From NCBI GenBank assembly GCA_937903095.1, contig CALCZN010000041.1, positions 1 to 6,694 of the forward strand: a stretch of 6,694 bases of DNA. Reading direction: 5' to 3'. This document shows positions 5,352 through 6,694 of the stretch, in pieces. This DNA comes from Zeimonas sp937903095 (GTDB lineage Bacteria; Pseudomonadota; Gammaproteobacteria; Burkholderiales; Burkholderiaceae_E). The notes under the pieces were generated by a model. The model had not been told where the DNA came from, searched no databases, and saw only the letters and a program-made list of their open reading frames with translations. Within the stretch, counting starts at the first letter, position 1. Every line of letters begins with the position of its first letter. The translations under genes were made by a program, and so were the position numbers.

Positions 5352-6694
5352 ATGAGCGCGCCCGGTTTCGTCCATCTTCGGGTCCACACCGAATACTCGG
5401 TCAGCGACTCGATCGTGCGAATCGAAGCGCTCGTCGAACGCGCGCTGGCCGACGGGCAGCCGGCCATCGCGGTCACCGACCTGGCGAACCTGTTCGGCTG
5501 GGTGAAGTTCTACACGGCCGCGCGCGCGCGCGGCATCAAGCCGATCTGCGGCGTAGACGCGTGGGTTTCCAACGAAGCCGATCGCGAGCGGCCGTTCCGC
5601 ATGCTGCTGCTCGCGCGTGATCGCGGCGGCTATCTGCGGCTGTGCGAATTGCTCAGCCGGGCGTGGATCGAGAACGAGTACCGCGGCCGCGGCGAATTGC
5701 GCGCCGAATGGTTCGACGAACGCGACGCCGATGGCCGCCTGGCCGGCGAAGGCCTGATCGCACTGTCGGGCGCGCAGCACGGCGACGTCGGCCAGGCGCT
5801 GCTCGCCGGCAATGCGCGCGGCGCCGCGGAGCTGGCGCGCGCATGGACGCGGCGCTTTCCCGGCGCCTGGTATCTCGAAGTGCAGCGCGGCGGTCACGCC
5901 GAGGACGAGGCGCACACGCGCGCGGCCGCGCAGCTCGCCGTGCGCCTGTCGCTGCCGCTGGTGGCCACGCATCCGGTGCAGTTCCTCGACCGCGACGATC
6001 ATCGCGCGCACGAAGCGCGCGTGTGCATCGCGCAGGGCGCGATCCTCGCCGACCCGCGGCGCGTTCGCGCGTTCACCCCCGAGCAGCATTTCCGCACGCA
6101 GCGCGAGATGGCCGAGCTTTTCGCCGATCTGCCGTCGGCGCTGGCCAACAGCGTCGAGATCGCGCGTCGCTGCAACGTTCCGATGACGCTGGGCAAGGCG
6201 CAACTGCCGAAGTTCCCCACGCCCGACGGCGTCTCGCTCGACGACTACCTGCGCACGCTGGCGCGCGAAGGCCTCGGGCGGCGCCTGGCCGCGCTCTTCC
6301 CGTCCGATCGCACGCCGCCCGCCACGCTCGAGGCGAAGCGCGCCGAATACACGGCGCGCCTCGAATACGAGTGCGACACGATCGTGCAGATGGGCTTTCC
6401 CGGCTACTTCCTGATCGTCGCCGACTTCATCAACTGGGCGAAGGCCAACGGCGTGCCGGTCGGCCCCGGGCGCGGCTCGGGCGCCGGCTCGCTGGTCGCC
6501 TATGCGCTCGGCATCACCGATCTCGACCCGATTCCCTACGCGCTGCTCTTCGAGCGCTTCCTGAATCCCGAGCGCGTGTCGATGCCCGACTTCGACATCG
6601 ACTTCTGCCAGGAACAGCGCTATCGCGTCATCGAGTACGTGCGTGCGCGCTACGGCGAACAGGCCGTCTCGCAGATCGCCACCTTCGGCACGAT
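5352..6694 (+). CDS. dnaE: DNA polymerase III alpha subunit, N-terminal part (cut by window edge)
   Basis: This is the catalytic subunit of the replicative polymerase, present for 447 codons and open at base 6694; complete proteins are about 1150–1170 aa. It begins with the PHP domain (FVHLRVHTEYSVSDS, residues 6–20, then AIAVTDLANLFG). The first PHP metal motif reads HLR rather than HLH, as in E. coli DnaE, which suggests an inactive PHP nuclease site and proofreading by a separate epsilon subunit. The palm follows: MGFPGYFLIVADFINWAK, GPGRGSGAGSLVAYALGI (371–388), and PDFDIDF (412–418), which holds two of the three catalytic aspartates. The third lies beyond the window. The N-terminus distinguishes it from the error-prone DnaE2/ImuC group. 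ATG at 5352 is chosen because the protein then aligns with DnaE starts. A 5-codon frame at 5338 overlaps this start and is probably meaningless. There is no strong Shine-Dalgarno. Confidence 0.95.
   Translation, partial: MSAPGFVHLRVHTEYSVSDSIVRIEALVERALADGQPAIAVTDLANLFGWVKFYTAARARGIKPICGVDAWVSNEADRERPFRMLLLARDRGGYLRLCELLSRAWIENEYRGRGELRAEWFDERDADGRLAGEGLIALSGAQHGDVGQALLAGNARGAAELARAWTRRFPGAWYLEVQRGGHAEDEAHTRAAAQLAVRLSLPLVATHPVQFLDRDDHRAHEARVCIAQGAILADPRRVRAFTPEQHFRTQREMAELFADLPSALANSVEIARRCNVPMTLGKAQLPKFPTPDGVSLDDYLRTLAREGLGRRLAALFPSDRTPPATLEAKRAEYTARLEYECDTIVQMGFPGYFLIVADFINWAKANGVPVGPGRGSGAGSLVAYALGITDLDPIPYALLFERFLNPERVSMPDFDIDFCQEQRYRVIEYVRARYGEQAVSQIATFGT

Noticed and set aside
5338..5355. 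Five-codon frame overlapping the dnaE start (ATGA)
   Set aside because: It is too short to assess and is explained by the repeated CCGATGAG around the promoter repeat; there is no evidence for a regulatory leader peptide.
5346..6203. 285-aa minus-strand open frame opposite dnaE
   Set aside because: It is antisense to well-conserved DnaE sequence and has no recognisable domain.

Overview
The window looks like chromosomal DNA of a GC-rich betaproteobacterium, most likely Burkholderiales. The reasons are the strong G/C third-position bias in the housekeeping genes, the dnaE and gluQ sequences, and the pirin–flavodoxin gene arrangement. This is a judgement from protein resemblance, not from a search. 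The window cuts two genes: gluQ at the left edge and dnaE at the right edge.

Left part (1–1346): the 5' third of gluQ (tRNA-Asp queuosine modification) runs leftward. It is divergent, across 73 bp, from an intact YhhW-type pirin gene with a complete metal site. One base after the pirin stop begins the decayed remnant of a flavodoxin/WrbA-like gene, which keeps three recognisable blocks but has lost its middle and C-terminal parts.

Centre (about 1347–3392): an island of visibly lower GC content and different codon use. It holds a 206-nt leader with hairpin potential, a 543-aa AvcD-type anti-phage dCTP/dCMP deaminase (P-loop-like N-terminal domain plus zinc deaminase domain), and a 58-codon gene. 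The small gene starts inside the deaminase stop codon (ATGA overlap) behind a near-perfect Shine-Dalgarno sequence, TAAGGAG. A 10-bp-stem intrinsic terminator follows. The layout reads as a compact defence cassette. In the known AvcID systems a small RNA encoded just upstream (AvcI) holds the deaminase inactive until a phage shuts off host transcription, and the leader here is the natural place for such an RNA. The translationally coupled small protein is not part of the AvcID system as I know it, and it is the most interesting item in the window.

Right part (3494–6694): an alpha/beta hydrolase of the monoacylglycerol-lipase/lysophospholipase type lies downstream of an EamA/DMT-family exporter. 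Both are on the minus strand, 68 bp apart. The exporter is divergent from dnaE (replicative DNA polymerase III alpha subunit, first 447 codons present) across only 32 bp. A perfect inverted repeat, GGTAGAAT/ATTCTACC, in that gap offers a -10-like TAGAAT on each strand.
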